The notes beneath the pieces were generated by a model. It had not been told where the DNA came from. It made no database searches and worked only from the letters and a program-made list of their open reading frames with translations. DNA of 64,000 nucleotides from Quillaja saponaria (Eukaryota; Streptophyta; Magnoliopsida; Fabales; Quillajaceae). The stretch lies in the NCBI GenBank assembly GCA_029379385.1, contig CM055611.1:15570062-15634061 (forward strand), read 5' to 3'. A program made the translations under genes and the position numbers. Positions 33,481 to 46,429 of this stretch are shown here, one piece after another (within the stretch, counting starts at the first letter, position 1; the number at the start of each line of letters is the position of its first letter).

Positions 33481-35876
33481 TATTTAAAGTTAATTCCTCT
33501 TACACATTTTCATATAACTACCTTGAAAACATGTTTGATTTTAGTTTGCATACTTAACCAATTTCAATAAAATCATCTTCAAATATTATTTCTAGAACAT
33601 TAGCTATTTTTCTTACTTAGAAACTTCTCTTAAAATTAGTCTTGTACCCACTTAAATACTCACATGAACACAAACTGGGCATTTGCACAATTCTAGTTAT
33701 CAATCTTAGATTCCAGTGCTTATAAAATTCTTGTACTTGAGAATTAAATTATGAAACTTTTCATTATAGTTTATTAATATGTTATGAACAATTCACCTTT
33801 AGTGACCCACTCCTAATTCATCTTTTAAGACCTTCCAAAAGCATTCGTACCAAAACAGGTTTAATCAAGACACAAAAATGACAACCATGACTTCTAATAC
33901 CTCCAAAATACACATAACATGGAATCGAAACCTGCAAAGCTTCATATTTGTTTTTTAATATGTTATGATTCAGAGGTCCTAAGCTAATGCAAACCACAAC
34001 CCCTGTAAAAAAGAGCAACTACATTCTCGAGAAAAAGATACACTAAAAATTAATAACCATATAAAGACATTTTAAAGAATAATAATAACACTATGCATCA
34101 CATCATTTATTACAAATCTTGTTCTTATATTTTATTTATATGCTCATAAAACATTAAAATTTAATTATTATTATTAATAAATTTTCATATTAAAGAAGAA
34201 AATATTCACTTGCGAATGAATTTATTCTTTAGATTTTATATTTTGGAAAAATCAACAACAACTAGTTTGTTTTGATATCAATAATTATTTTTAAGTAAAT
34301 TATATTCTTCTCTTTTGAGATTTACTAAAATGATACTAAGATCTAAAATTTAGACTATATGACACACACCTCCCTTAGATTTATAAAAAACTAAAGGTAT
34401 TAAAAATAATTTCAGAGAAAAATACTTGAAAAATCCTGAAGTTTTCTTCAAAATGTCTTATTTTAGATTTTTATCATTTTCAAATGAGTACTACATACTT
34501 ACTTTTTTATTGTACCTTCCATTTTTACTAATTTTCTTCAAACCAATACATTATGTTAAATTTAATTTTATATTATGTACATGTGATCATTTGATGCCAA
34601 ATAAGAAATGATAAATAATAAATAAAAAGTATAAATAAAAACTAAAAAGAAAATGAAAATAGTCTATTACAAGCTTTTATTATTTATTATTTATTTTTAT
34701 TTTTCATATTTTTTTTAAAAAAAATATGGGCTAGGTCTTGAAATTATGTCAAGATTGGCCAAGTTGGCCAAGTCGTTTACGTCAACTCGGGTCAACTACT
34801 ATTCCTACTTTCAGGCCTTATCTGACTGGATATAACACCTGGGTGATTGTCCTACCGGCTAGAAGGGGTAGGTTTGGATTTCAAAAAATTAATTTAAAAA
34901 ATAGATTTCTATAAGTTCTTTAAATAATAGTTACTACACTTACATTTTTCTTATAATATTTTAGGAGTCATTTGCATCCGCTAAAGAGTGTGAGCTTGCT
35001 AATGCACTAGAAATTTCTCAACCCATTACCAATGATGCTTAATTTATGGGTACGAGTATCTAGTGGGAAGACACATGGATACTATTATGGGTTCGGAGGA
35101 TTTTAGACCCTTAGGCACTCGGCTAATGCAGCTTTAACAATGTTGATAGCACTGGAACTTCTTTCCCACCTCCTCTACCTGTGATCACCCCATAAATAAC
35201 TACATTGCTTAGGTAAATAATGAGGGAGAAACTTGTTGCATTCAAAGGATCTCAACAACCACAGTCTTCATCTCATTTAAGCAGCATAAAACTTGATTCT
35301 TTATATTTTTTTTTTTCCGTATAATTTTAGTTTTTGTGAACTGTCACATACTATGGTGGAATGGAATTTAGTTACTCAATTGTAGTTTATCTTGTTTATT
35401 ATTATCCAAAAAAGTAACTTGGAAACTGTAAAATCTTATAGAAAAAAAAAAAAAAAAAAAGAAAGGAAAGATTTTTAGATAAGAAGGTTGATAAAGTACT
35501 TAAATGTCGTTTTGTGTAAATAACATGGACCCCTCTATGTTCTGTGAAGAATTAGATTCCTCGACATTGACAAACTGTTTGAGACAAGTCTTTTGGAAAT
35601 TGGAATTTCTAGGGTTTCCCAGTCCTGTTGGTTTTCAATTATTACTGTAATGGTAAAATTATTTTCTTACCACACTGATAACCAATAAAGGAGGTTTTAC
35701 TACAGCATATTGTAACATGTAATGCTCCTTTTTAGGCAGTAAAGATTAAAGATAGTTTGGTATTCAAGGACATACACTGTCCAATTTATTGAAGAGACTT
35801 GTTCCCATCCTCTTGATCTTAAATTTTTTGAATAGTCTTAGTTTTTAAATGCTTTAGAAGATTAATTCTAAACATT
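33481..35876. other. No gene recognised; may contain the outer part of the preceding LTR
   Basis: This is AT-rich up to about 34720. From 34730 to 35240 the composition is less AT-rich and partly protein-like in fragments (for example TGTSFPPPLPVITP near 35150), but stops are dense and no family is recognised. A run of ~20 A lies at about 35442-35460. Confidence 0.45.
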
Positions 35877-37010
35877 TCTCCTGTTGATTATTAATCTATA
35901 TTTTGGATAATTATCATGTTGACTTATCTTTTAGGATTTATCTTATTTAGTGGTAAGATTATCTTTTAGAGTTTTGTTTCAATTGATATTGTACTACTTT
36001 CGGCTTTATCTTAGGAGAGTTTAACTTTATTTCTAATTGTAATCTTATTAGTGTAAATAGATATTCTCAGTCAGTGCTAATTGGAAATAACAATTGTGTG
36101 CCATTTTATGAAGAATAAAGTCATTTGTTCTTAATTCTCTTTTCTAGTTAACAATGCTTCCAAACTTTAGCAACCATAACCACAATAGAACAATCCATGT
36201 GGAGTGATGTTCCATAGGTAAGCATTAATTTGAGAAGCTGGTATGATGAGAGCACTAGCGACTTCCTTAGTTGGGGTGGTTTATCACACACTTGACACTA
36301 ATATGTAACACTTTTGACACTAAGGATGCGCCATGCTTGACTAAGTGTTAAATAGCATGAAAAAGCATGCTAAACAAGTATGTTTACAAAGTAGAGATTT
36401 GTGTATTAGCAGCATTAACGAGATGACGATGATCTGATATATGGAATTACTTGAATTAATAAGAAGCACCTCGACTATGTCACTTGCTGATTGACAAGTG
36501 TCGAGAGAATCTTGATTAAGAAAAATGATCAAGCTGAAGTTATCTTGTTAGAAAATAAGATCAAGATAACTTGAAAAGTACATAAGGTTAAAAGTACACC
36601 TTCTAAGAGGCCAAAGGTTTGTTAAGAAGTTGATGGGAATGCCAACTTTGACAAAATCTAGATTAAGGTGGTGTTTATTATTAATTCATATTTTGGATAA
36701 TTATCATGTTGATTTATCTTATTTAGTAACAAGATTATCTCTTAGAGTTTTGTTTCAATGGATATTGCATTACTTTAGGCTTTATCTTAGGAGAGTTTAA
36801 CTATATTTCAAATTGTTATCTTATTAATAGAAATAGAAGTTCTCAGTCAGTTGTACAGTGTGCCAACTGGAAATAGCAGTTGTGTGCCAAGTAAAATACA
36901 AGTGTGTACCATTTTATGAAAAATAAATTCATTTATTCTTTTTTATTTTCTCATAAATAATAGAATTGTGGTGGTTCTAGTTAATAGCGCTTCCAAACTT
37001 TAACGTCTCC
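35877..37010 (+). mobile_element. Short non-autonomous LTR element (TRIM/copia-derived), TCTCC target duplication
   Basis: Two direct repeats form the ends: 35882-36172 (TGTTGATTATTAATC to AACTTTAGCA) and 36672-37005 (TGTTTATTATTAATT to AACTTTAACG). TCTCC flanks the pair at 35877-35881 and 37006-37010, a perfect 5-bp target duplication. The interior is only ~500 bp. Just before the right repeat, GATTAAGGTGG (36661-36671) is a plausible polypurine tract, supporting plus orientation. The interior near 36620-36670 reads MPTLTKSRLRWC in one frame, perhaps a copia pol C-terminus; that reading is weak. The LTRs differ by substitutions and a ~40-bp indel, so the insertion is old. Confidence 0.85.
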
Positions 37011-37883
37011 TTTGTAGAGACAAGTCATCTCTTGCTTATAAAATGCCATCAGTAACTTTCTAACACACTTTCTATTGCCTGATATCTTCAGTCATATGGT
37101 CTTTCAAAGAGAGAAAAGTAAAGAATAGACATCTTATCTTTTTCTTTAATTTTATGGGTAAGTCTTGAAATGAAAAGAAATAACATTAACATATGACATT
37201 AACAACTAATTAATATGCATTAATTATTGTTTCCTCAATTTGCTTCTGTATAGTCATTATGCAAGAAACTCAAACCAACACTTGTCTACATCAGAGATGG
37301 TAAAACAACACACATTTAGATACATGTGTATCTATTTATATACTATATACATTTCACATTCATCAGAAAATATATATATACATATATGAAAAATGTAGAG
37401 AACTATCTTATGTTTATATAAATTTAACTTTTTTATTGACAAAAATAAAACTATATGATATATATATATATATAGATGTAAATGATAGTACTGGCACTTT
37501 AACACTACTAAAAGAGATTATAGATGTGTATGTAAATGTATATGCTATTTCATTCTTATGTTATGTACTGTTTATGTATTGTTAATTCAAAAAATTGTCT
37601 TATGAAAACACTTGGAATCTTTGCAGGTTAAAGCAAAAATTTATTGTTTGGTGAAGTATGACAAATAGATTTTCAAATTGGTGAAGCATGATGACAAATT
37701 GTGCTCCAATAAAGTTACATTAAATGTGGACAGTTTCTTGGGTGTTTTCTTTTGTCTATGAGAAAGGCTTCACATATGTGTTGATAGTGCATACCAGTTA
37801 GAGGAGTTATAGCTCTTTTAAGATGCTTAGGGACATCAAAAGAGTTATAAACAAACGAAATATTTTGACTTGCATTTTAAAAA

Positions 37884-39035
37884 GATCACTACAAGAATAA
37901 CATGGTTGGTCGGTAATGAGATAAAATTTGACAGATAATTACTGATAAATGAGATTGGTCGGTAATTATAAAATTCTGGCAAATTTTTTGATTTTACTGG
38001 CCATCACTTGGTTGGTTGGTAATGATGGTCGGTAATAAACCAGATTCCTTTTTTGATCATTTTAAAATAATAATAATAATAATAAAAATCTGTTTTAAAA
38101 TTACTAATTCATAAACTAATATTGAAAATTAAATATATTGACAAATTAAAATAAAATTGTCATACAATTATTAAAGTAATTAATCAACACAATGTAATAT
38201 GCTTAAATATAATATCGTATAATATTTATCTATTTATATATCATAAAAGTAAAAACTATTAGCTAATTATTCTTATGAAAGTCCTCATTGTGCTATTGAT
38301 CATTCTGGGCATCTTCTTGTCTCAAATTAATTTCACCACGATTTTTACCAATAGAAAAAGCCCCCACATGACCTTGTTAAAATAAAATAACTAATATACA
38401 TATAATATAATAAGGACAATGAGTAAATAATGAAAACAAATACAAGTTAAGATCTTAGCTGAACCAAAGTGAATCTTTAAGAATCATATGTCAAAACTGC
38501 TCCGTCTTTGATGTGTGTTTAACTTCCTGGACAGCTCATGATTGTGCTTCTTATTTTCTTAGCGGAGAGCTTGCAATGGTGTCTCTAGTGAAGATTGAAA
38601 CAGTGATTGAGCAAAATATTATTGAGGAGTTGGGTGTTTATGGTGGATTGAAAAGGGTATATAAGTGAATATTTTGGCTCGATCCTTGTTATTAAGGAGG
38701 TGGGCATTGATGGTGGATCGAAAAGGGTGAACTTAGGGAGAGAGATGTGAAGAAAAAATATTAAAGTTACAAATAAAGTGAGAAAGAAAGGGGATCTAGA
38801 AATTTAGAAAACACCAACCAACCACAAAGGTTGGTCGATAAAAAAGAATAAGCTAAATGGGTATTTCAACTATAAGAGTAATATAGTTAGTTGGTAAAAG
38901 TGAAACTATTTGCCGACCAACTTTAGTTAGTCGGTGATATTACAAAACTTACTACCACCAACTTTGGTTGGTATTTTCGTGTATTTAAGGATCAACTATT
39001 GTTGGTCGGTACTGAAGAGTTTTCATGTAGTGGAT
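37884..39035. mobile_element. Non-autonomous CACTA element, 1146 bp, GAT target duplication
   Basis: The element runs 37887-39032. The left end is CACTACAAGAATAACATGG; the right end is TTTTCATGTAGTG, complement CACTACATGAAAA. GAT flanks both sides (37884-37886 and 39033-39035), a perfect 3-bp duplication as CACTA elements make. Subterminal TTGGTCGGTA motifs cluster at both ends, as in the element at 1759, so it belongs to the same family and would need that family's transposase. No coding similarity was seen inside. Confidence 0.93.
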
Positions 39036-39299
39036 GTTTAATTCAGGTTTTCATTAGTAAATGATTATTTTGATTGTTATATCAACCTTTATTTATGGTT
39101 TAGCATTCAACAAGTATACAAAAAAATATGTAAATAAAATTTCTAAACTATTAGCATTCGCTTTTAAACTATCAGTGTCTACAAGAAGGGGACATTTATA
39201 GTTTTATAAAAAACTCTCAGTTTTTACCTTTCAGTTATTTGTGTCCACAAGGTGAACGCAAATACTATTAACTTCCATTCATCAACTTCCCATATATGG

Positions 39300-39830
39300 A
39301 TGTTGATACCATCTGTTCAGGATTCTAGGAGTACTAGCATGATTATGGGGATGAATAAGTCTTGTAGGAGAAAACATAATAGGATTTGGATCAATGGTTA
39401 GGATTTTAAGTATAAATTTTAATTTTAAAACTAAAGCTTTGAAAAATAAGGTTCGAAGGGAAAAATGGTTAAGTAGACATCCTCTTGGGATTCCAAGAGT
39501 ACTAGAATGACCATTAGGATGAATAAAATCTTCATGGAAAAAACAAAAAAAAAAATTAGATTTTGGATCAAAAGTCAGCATTGTAAGCACAAGTTTCAAT
39601 TCAAAGCAAAAGCTTTGAAAAATAGGCTTAAGGGAGCAAAACAGTTGAGTAGGCATCAGTTTGGTATTATGGGTGTCTGGGAATGACCTTTAGGATGAAT
39701 AAGATCTTTAAAAAAACCATAATAGAATTTGGGTTACTGGTTAGAACTTTAACAAGTTTTAATTTCAAAGCAAAAGTTTTGAAAAATAAGGTTCAGGGGC
39801 CAAAATGGTTAAGTAGAATTTAGTTCAAGA
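39300..39830. repeat. Three tandem units of ~170 bp
   Basis: ATGAATAAG/ATGAATAAAATC recurs at 39351, 39519 and 39695. Each unit also has a GAGTACTAG-like start, TTTGGATCAA/GGGTTACTGG, AAAGCAAAAGCTTTGAAAAAT and GTTAAGTAG. An open frame on the minus strand (39282-39656) only follows the repeat and has no family signature. Confidence 0.9.
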
Positions 39831-40119
39831 TTTGTACATAAGTCTCTACAAGACTTGATATATAAGGTTTGTCGTAGGTATACTTGACTATTAATAAAGA
39901 AATTATGGCCTTAATTAGTGTAAAGCCACTAAGAAAGTTAAGTATTATTTGTAAGGAACCAAAAATATAGGCTCACATAAACACTTTGAATGATTGAGTA
40001 TTCATGTTTAAATTATAATGGATATATGCGTAGATTCAAGAAAATATACTTCATAATACATTAGCTTCCTTTGATGGGAGAGTTATATTTTGGAGAAGTA
40101 AATAGTAATTGCTTAATCT

Positions 40120-40415
40120 ACCATTATAGTATAATTCATTACATGCTATTAAGCAAAGTTACAAGCAATCTGATGGAGGAATTTTAATATTGGGTTGAGA
40201 GTTATCAACTCTAAAGCAATGCCAACAAAAGTTCATTATGACAATTTCACTACAATATTATCTTTATAAAGAAGAATAAGGTTGATATGATGACAAACAC
40301 ATCATGTTAGAGATCATATTAAGAAGCGTAAGTGGATATCTAGAATATCCTTATTGGACTAATAATGTTTAAAGATCCCATGACTAAAGGATTGTCATTC
40401 ATACAAGTTTTATTA
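40120..40415 (+). pseudogene. Ty1/copia RNase H C-terminal fossil
   Basis: A badly broken reading order matches the end of copia pol: a YDNFTT-like stretch near 40240 (family HCDN..A), then KDPMTKGLSFIQV at about 40371-40410, matching the conserved ADP(L/M)TKGL motif that closes copia RNase H. Many stops and frame changes separate these. LTRs of this element were not identified. Confidence 0.55.
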
Positions 40416-40776
40416 TTTCAATTAAAGATTGATCTTGCTTATTTGAAAGAGATCTCATATGATACTCTTAGAATAAAGTTTGACATTAAAGTTGTTGTAC
40501 ACATAAAGAATATGTCAAAAAATAAAGTAAGAACCTTATAAATGGCTCATTGGGAGTCTATTCGTAATGTTTCAAATTATTATGTTCAAGAGAATCAAGC
40601 ATGTGATATATGTACCGCCATGATTCATACATTAAAACTTTTTAATTTGAGTGTTAGTTTTCCATATCTAGAGAATTTATATGGCTGTATAGAGTTATTG
40701 TTCTTATCACTTAGTTGGTAATACGATTTTGCCATGAGAGCCAAGTGGAGAATATAAAACATGTCTTTTAGGAAAC

Positions 40777-41269
40777 TTAGGCTTAGTTTGGTAATGCTCT
40801 TTTGGAGAGTGCTTATACTTATGAAGAGTATAAGTCAATTTTTTTTATGTTTGGTAAAAAAAAAAAAAAAAAAAAGTGAAGTACTTATGCTCTAGGCTTT
40901 TGAGAATAGAAGCCAGCTTTTAAAAGTACCCCTTGGTGCTTTTAAAAGTTGGCTTCTGCTCTCAAAAGTTTAAAAAGTTAATATAATCTCAATTTTAATT
41001 GAAAGTCATATTTATAATTTTATTAATTAATGTAGTAGGTTAATTATCACTCTTTTTATTATCAGTATCCATTATAGTTCGTTTAAAAATTTAGAGCAGC
41101 TTTACAATGAATTTACACAATTAGTAATTTGTGACTTCTACTTATTGAGAGCAGCTTTTGCATTATTTTACTAAATATTACTGCTGTAATTTTTTTTAAA
41201 ACAGCTCAAAAAGAGTTATGAGAGGACAACACCTTTTAAAAAGCCACGGCATTACCAATTTAAGCCTTA
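40777..41269. mobile_element. Tourist-like (PIF/Harbinger-type) MITE, 487 bp, TTA target duplication
   Basis: The element is 40780-41266. Its left end GGCTTAGTTTGGTAATGC and right end GGCATTACCAATTTAAGCC form a near-perfect terminal inverted repeat. TTA flanks both sides (40777-40779 and 41267-41269), which fits the 3-bp TWA preference of PIF/Harbinger elements. Inside, about 40895-40972 forms a long hairpin: GAAGCCAGCTTTTAAAAG opposite CTTTTAAAAGTTGGCTTC. A poly-A run lies at about 40858-40875. There is no coding sequence. Confidence 0.85.
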
Positions 41270-42116
41270 AAATATGGGCCCCTGTCAATAATCATATAGA
41301 TAATTATTATAAGGATAATTAACAAGGTTAAAAATACAAATAAATATAAGTAATTAAAGTATTGGTGAAAATCACTTGCAGTTATCTCTCAATAAGGATA
41401 ACAATTTTATCTCACTTATGAAACTACTCCCGTGATAGACGAAAGAGTGTAAGGGGATGTACAGGGTCCCGGGTCTAGTTTATAAAAACATATGTTGCAT
41501 TAAATATAGTGCATCCAATATTTCTCAGATGTAAGCCAGAAGCCTCAATTCTCAACCTTGTGATTATGGTAGCAACGATGACTATTTAATTTAGAGTATA
41601 TTTGTATGTTATGAATAGAATATGCTAACAGTAAATTCATATAAAATTAGGAATCGATCTGAATCGAAGTTCATGGTTTTCAAACCAAAGGCAAAGGTTC
41701 TTTTCTTGTGAACAACAATAGATAAGCAGAAGCTTGACCATAGTTATTAAGCCAACATTTATTACAAGAATCCATTGAGTTCTACAAATATCATATTATC
41801 ATACAAACTTTCAACTCTCCATAGAAACACAACATACATAAGTGTCTAACTTCCGCCATATTTTATTTTTCTGGCTTTACTATTTTCAGCAATGTGAGAT
41901 CATAAATGTTGTGCTCTTTCTCGCGGCAGTGTAATATCTATTCAATATAAAAATATAATGTCATATTATAAACTGAACTTTACAAGTTAAAACATAACAA
42001 CAATCTTTTGCAGAGAAAACAAAAAATAGTTGGTATGCTATTTAATGTTGATGTTTTATTTTTATTTAAATCCTACATCCATTTTTTAAAATCATATTAT
42101 TTTTTTTGAATTATAA
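41270..42116. other. Intergenic stretch, nothing recognised
   Basis: No domain signature, terminal repeat or array was found in this interval. Confidence 0.6.
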
Positions 42117-42181
42117 CTAATTTTAATTTCTTTTTTTTTTCATTCTCTTTTTATGTTTCATAGTTTCTTGCATAATTATGA

Positions 42182-42212
<31 letters not shown>

Positions 42213-42608
42213 CTTCAAGTCATAGTTTAAGCAAAGAATAATTTAGTTAATTTTTTTTTAAAGTTTTGAAACTTGTTTTATTTACAACTTGATAGGATGT
42301 TCACAAGAATTTTATTTAGTCAATCAATATATTCAATTCAATTCACTATTTCCTCTTTTTAATTTCTACTAATTTTAATTTCTTTTTTTTTCCTTCTCTT
42401 TTTATGTTTCATAGTTTCTTGCATAATTATGAAATATATATATATATATAAATCTTCAAGTCATAGTTTAAGCAAAGAATAATTTAGTTAAATTTTTTTT
42501 AAAGTTTTGAAAATTGTTTTATTTACAACTTGATAGGATGTTCACAAGAATTTTATTTAGTCAATCAATATATTCAATTCAATTGACTATTTCCTCTTTT
42601 TAATTTCT
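42117..42608. repeat. Near-identical tandem duplication of ~250 bp
   Basis: Copies at about 42117-42368 and 42369-42608 match almost base for base, for example TTTCATAGTTTCTTGCATAA, CTTCAAGTCATAGTTTAAGC and TTGATAGGATGTTCACAAG. They differ mainly in the length of an internal AT microsatellite (about 28 versus 18 bp) and a few substitutions. The high identity marks it as one of the youngest changes in the window. Confidence 0.93.
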
Positions 42609-43011
42609 ATTTTTTTCCCTCTTTTTTTCTTTCATATGAAGTTCACAAGAATTTGTCACTAGGTTTACTGTTGATGAGGAAATAGTGTGCAATATTATTA
42701 TTGTTTTTAGACTACATTTTTTAAAGTTCATTTAACTATTTAAATCATTAATACTACTGTAATAGTATATATCATTTCTTATTAGTAAACTCAATATCCC
42801 TATCAATTTACCACATAATTGTAAACTCAATATTATTATTTCAAGAATTTACCACATAATTTACACGATTCTATCATATAAATAAAATCACAAAGCATTT
42901 GGGTTTTGTTTTTATTTTTGTTTAGTAATTTAAATAAAATTAAAGTATTTTGAAAACTTACCTGCCATTTGTGTTTATGATTCTCACGAGTGACCATTCT
43001 TCTTATTATTA

Positions 43012-45555
43012 AACTTAATATCCCTATCAATTTCTTGACTTGACTAAAAATTGTTACTATCTAACAAGTGGGTATAACATTAAAGTATTAGGTGGCAGTC
43101 GATGTGAAATTTTTTAATTCATTTTTCGGTTCAAATGAGACCCATTAGGTTTATGAGCTACATCAGGAGAGATATCTTTTTCCCTTCCTTTAAATCTGTC
43201 ATCCTAGATGCACCAAATAGATGCCCTTGCATTTTTTACATACTACATGAGTCAAGCCCACCATATTTATTGTTTTCATAGACATCTATTGGACATGTGT
43301 TGGAGTGACAATGAATTGAGTTAGCTCATGAACTATTAGTTAAGAGTTCAGATCAAGAAGAATGAAAACTTGCAAACCTGTTCATTTATTTTATATAATA
43401 TATTTTTATTATTTAAATACATTTATATGCAAAAATAAAATAACATAAATTATAACTTGTTTTAATTGTAAGTTACTCAAATGAATCTTGGTAAGTCATG
43501 GGCTCAACTCCTATTGACTATAAGGCTTTTTAAAAAACACAATTCACGTACACAATTATTTTTCAGCTCTACTCATTTATTATGTGCAGTGTAACAACCA
43601 AGTAACCCCACAACCATTAATAAATGGGGGAAAAAACACAATACATATTTATTAATTAATATTGGATGGAACATGAAAGAAAGTACCCTCACTCAATATC
43701 CCTATCAATTTCTTGACTTGACTAAAAATTGTTGCTATTTAACAAGTTGGTATAACATTAAAGTATTAGTAGGCAGCTAATATGTAATTTTTATTTCTTG
43801 TTTTGGTTCAAATGACACCTATTAGGTTTATGAGCTACACCAGGAGAGATTTCCCTCTCCCTTCCCATAAATCTCTTATCCCAGATGCACCAATAGTTGC
43901 CCTTGCATTTTTTACATACTGCATAAGTCAAGCCTACTATATTTATTATTTTCATGGACATCTATTGGACATTTGTTGGAATGACAATGAATTGAGATAG
44001 CTTGTGAACTGTTCGGTAAGAGTTAAGATCGATAACAATGAAAACTTGAACCGGTTCATTTAATTATATATATTTTTTATTATTTAAATACCTTTATTTG
44101 CAAAAACAAAAAAACATAAATTATAACTTGTTTTGGTTGTAAGTTACTTAAATGAATCTTGGTAAGTCATGGGCTCAACTCCCATTAATTAGGAGGCTTT
44201 TTAAAAAACACGATTCGTGTGCACAATTGTATTTCAGCTTTACTCATTTATTACGTGCAATGTAACAACCACCAAGTAACCCCACAACCATTAATAGATG
44301 GGAAAAAAACACAGTACATATTAATTAATATTGGATGGAACATGAATGAAAAGCACACCTGCGCTCAATATTTCCTGTCAATTTCTTAACTTGACTAAAA
44401 ATGGTTACTATTTAACAAGTTGGTATAGCATTAATGTATTAGGTGGCAGCTAATTAGTAATTTTATTTCTTATTTTGGTTCAAATAAGACCTATTATGTT
44501 TATGAGCTACATCAGGAGATATTTTTCTCTCCGTTCCCATAAATCTCTCATCTTAGATGCACCCAATAAGTGCCCTTGCATTTTTTGCATACTGCATAAG
44601 TCAAGCATACCAGATTTATTGTTTTCATGGACATCTGTTAGATAGACAATGAATCGAGTTAACTCATGAACTATTCGGTAAAAGTTCAGATCGAGAAAAA
44701 TAAAAACTTGCAAACTGGTTCGTTTAATTTTATATAATATACTTTTATTATTTAAATACATTTCTATGCAAAAAAAATAAATAAATAAATAAAAAAAAGG
44801 AAACATAAATTATAACTTGTTTTTATTGTAAGTTACTCAAATGAATCTTGATAAGTCATGGGCTCAACTCCCATTGACTATAAGGCTTTTTAAAAAACAC
44901 GATTTGCATGCACAATTGTATTTCATCTTCACTCATTTGTTATGTGCAATGTAACAACCAAGTAACCCCACAACCATTAATAGATAAGGAAAAAACACAA
45001 TACATATTAATTAATATTGGATGGAACATGATAGAAAAGCACCCTTGCTATATATCCCTATAAATTTCTTGACATGACTAAAAGTTGTTACTATTTAACA
45101 AGTTGGTATAACATTAAAGTATTAGGCAGCAGCTAATGTGTAATTTTTTATTTCTTATTTTGGTTCGAATGAGACCCATTAGCTTTGTGAGCTGCGTCAC
45201 GAGAGATATCTCTCTCCCTTCCCGTAAATCTCTCATCCTAGATGTACCAAATAGATGCCCTTGCATCTTTTACATAATGCATAAGTCAAGCCTATCATAT
45301 TTATTGTTTTCATGGACATCTATTGGATACGTGTTAGAGTGATAATGAGTCCAATTAGCTGGTGAACTATATGTTAAGAGTCCAAATCAAGAAGAACGAA
45401 AGATAGCAATCTGGTTTGTTTAATTTATATAATATATTTTTATGTAAATACATTTATATGCAAAAACAAAATAACATAAATTGTAACTTGTTTTGATTGT
45501 AAGTTACTCAAATGAAACTTGGGTAAGTCATGGGCTCAACTTCCATATTGACTAT
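43012..45555. repeat. Tandem array of ~680-bp units, four copies
   Basis: The landmark CCCTATCAATTTCTTGAC recurs at about 43022, 43700, 44370 (diverged) and 45056, spacing 670-686 bp. Each unit contains in order TTTAACAAGTTGGTATAACA, TTATGAGCTACATCAGGAGA, CATGGACATCTATTGGA, GGTAAGTCATGGGCTCAACT, TGTAACAACCAAGTAACCCC and AATATTGGATGGAACATG. The fourth copy breaks off near 45555. Open frames at 43803, 45136 and 44507 (minus) follow the unit and are not genes. Confidence 0.93.
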
Positions 45556-45589
45556 AAGACTTTTTAAAAAATTTGAAAAAATATTCAAG

Positions 45590-45690
45590 AACACTTGACG
45601 AGTCAAGCTTAGTCTTGGATTTATTAGTATTGTGAGCTCTTAACGAATACAAGCCGAGCTCGAAACCCGTCAAAACTTTGATGAGTTTCA
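45590..45690. repeat. Decayed copy of the GAGCTCGAGCC-type dispersed repeat
   Basis: GACGAGTCAAGCTTAG, TGAGCTCTTAACGAATACAA and GCCGAGCTCGAAACCCG resemble, in word content, the fragment at 28146-28320. It sits where the fourth ~680-bp unit breaks off. Confidence 0.4.
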
Positions 45691-46429
45691 ATACATAATA
45701 ATTATCTTTTTGACAAATAGGTAATTACAAATTACAACCGGCCTGACCCAATGATCTGGATAACAATAATTATCTTTTTGACAAATGGATAATTTAAATA
45801 AAGCATACGTATTCTACCAATTATTGTAAGGCATTCATAAGAGTTTTTATTTAATTTATTGTGAATATAATAAGTCTATACATATTGGTATTCCGTGAAA
45901 AAGTTTATTGTACAGTGCACTTGACAAAAATAAAATTGTGTTTGATGTTAAAGGCAAGACACTTTCTTGTCTACTGATAGTGAAAACTTTATATACTGAC
46001 GGTGAATTAAATATTAATTTTATTTATAATTTGTTGTTGCTTATAGAAAACTATTATTTAAACAATTAAACTAGCTTTTTGATTATTTTTTAGAAATTGC
46101 AACTCAATTACAAAAATTTGATAATAATTTTTTGAAGTTAGGTTTAAAAAAAAGATGGTATTTACGTTAGCTCAATTTTGATTTTGGCAATGTTTGATTA
46201 TAAAAATTAGATGTGCTTATGTGTCAAATCAATTTTATATTATAAAATTTTATGAGAATTGTTTTTCTTTTTTCCTTTTATTGGTGCTTTGGATTTTGAA
46301 TAAAAAGGCTTATGTGCAAAAGTGGAAATAGTTAATCACATAAATAATTAAACAGAGGTCTAATGTTTAAACCCCATTAACTTAAAAAATAAAAAATAAA
46401 TAATAATAATAAAATAAAAAAGAAGGACA

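Noticed and set aside
34970..35240. Possible gene fragment (TGTSFPPPLPVITP and neighbours)
   Set aside because: Stops are frequent, no frame holds and no family was recognised.
39282..39656. 124-codon minus-strand open frame
   Set aside because: It is a by-product of the ~170-bp tandem repeat.
43803..45342. Similar open frames at 43803-44000 and 45136-45342
   Set aside because: They are the same part of successive ~680-bp repeat units, not a gene family.
46320..46425. SINE-like B box (GGTCTAATGTTTAAACCCC) followed by an A-rich stretch
   Set aside because: No A box at the right distance and no target duplication; the A-rich stretch could be simple sequence.
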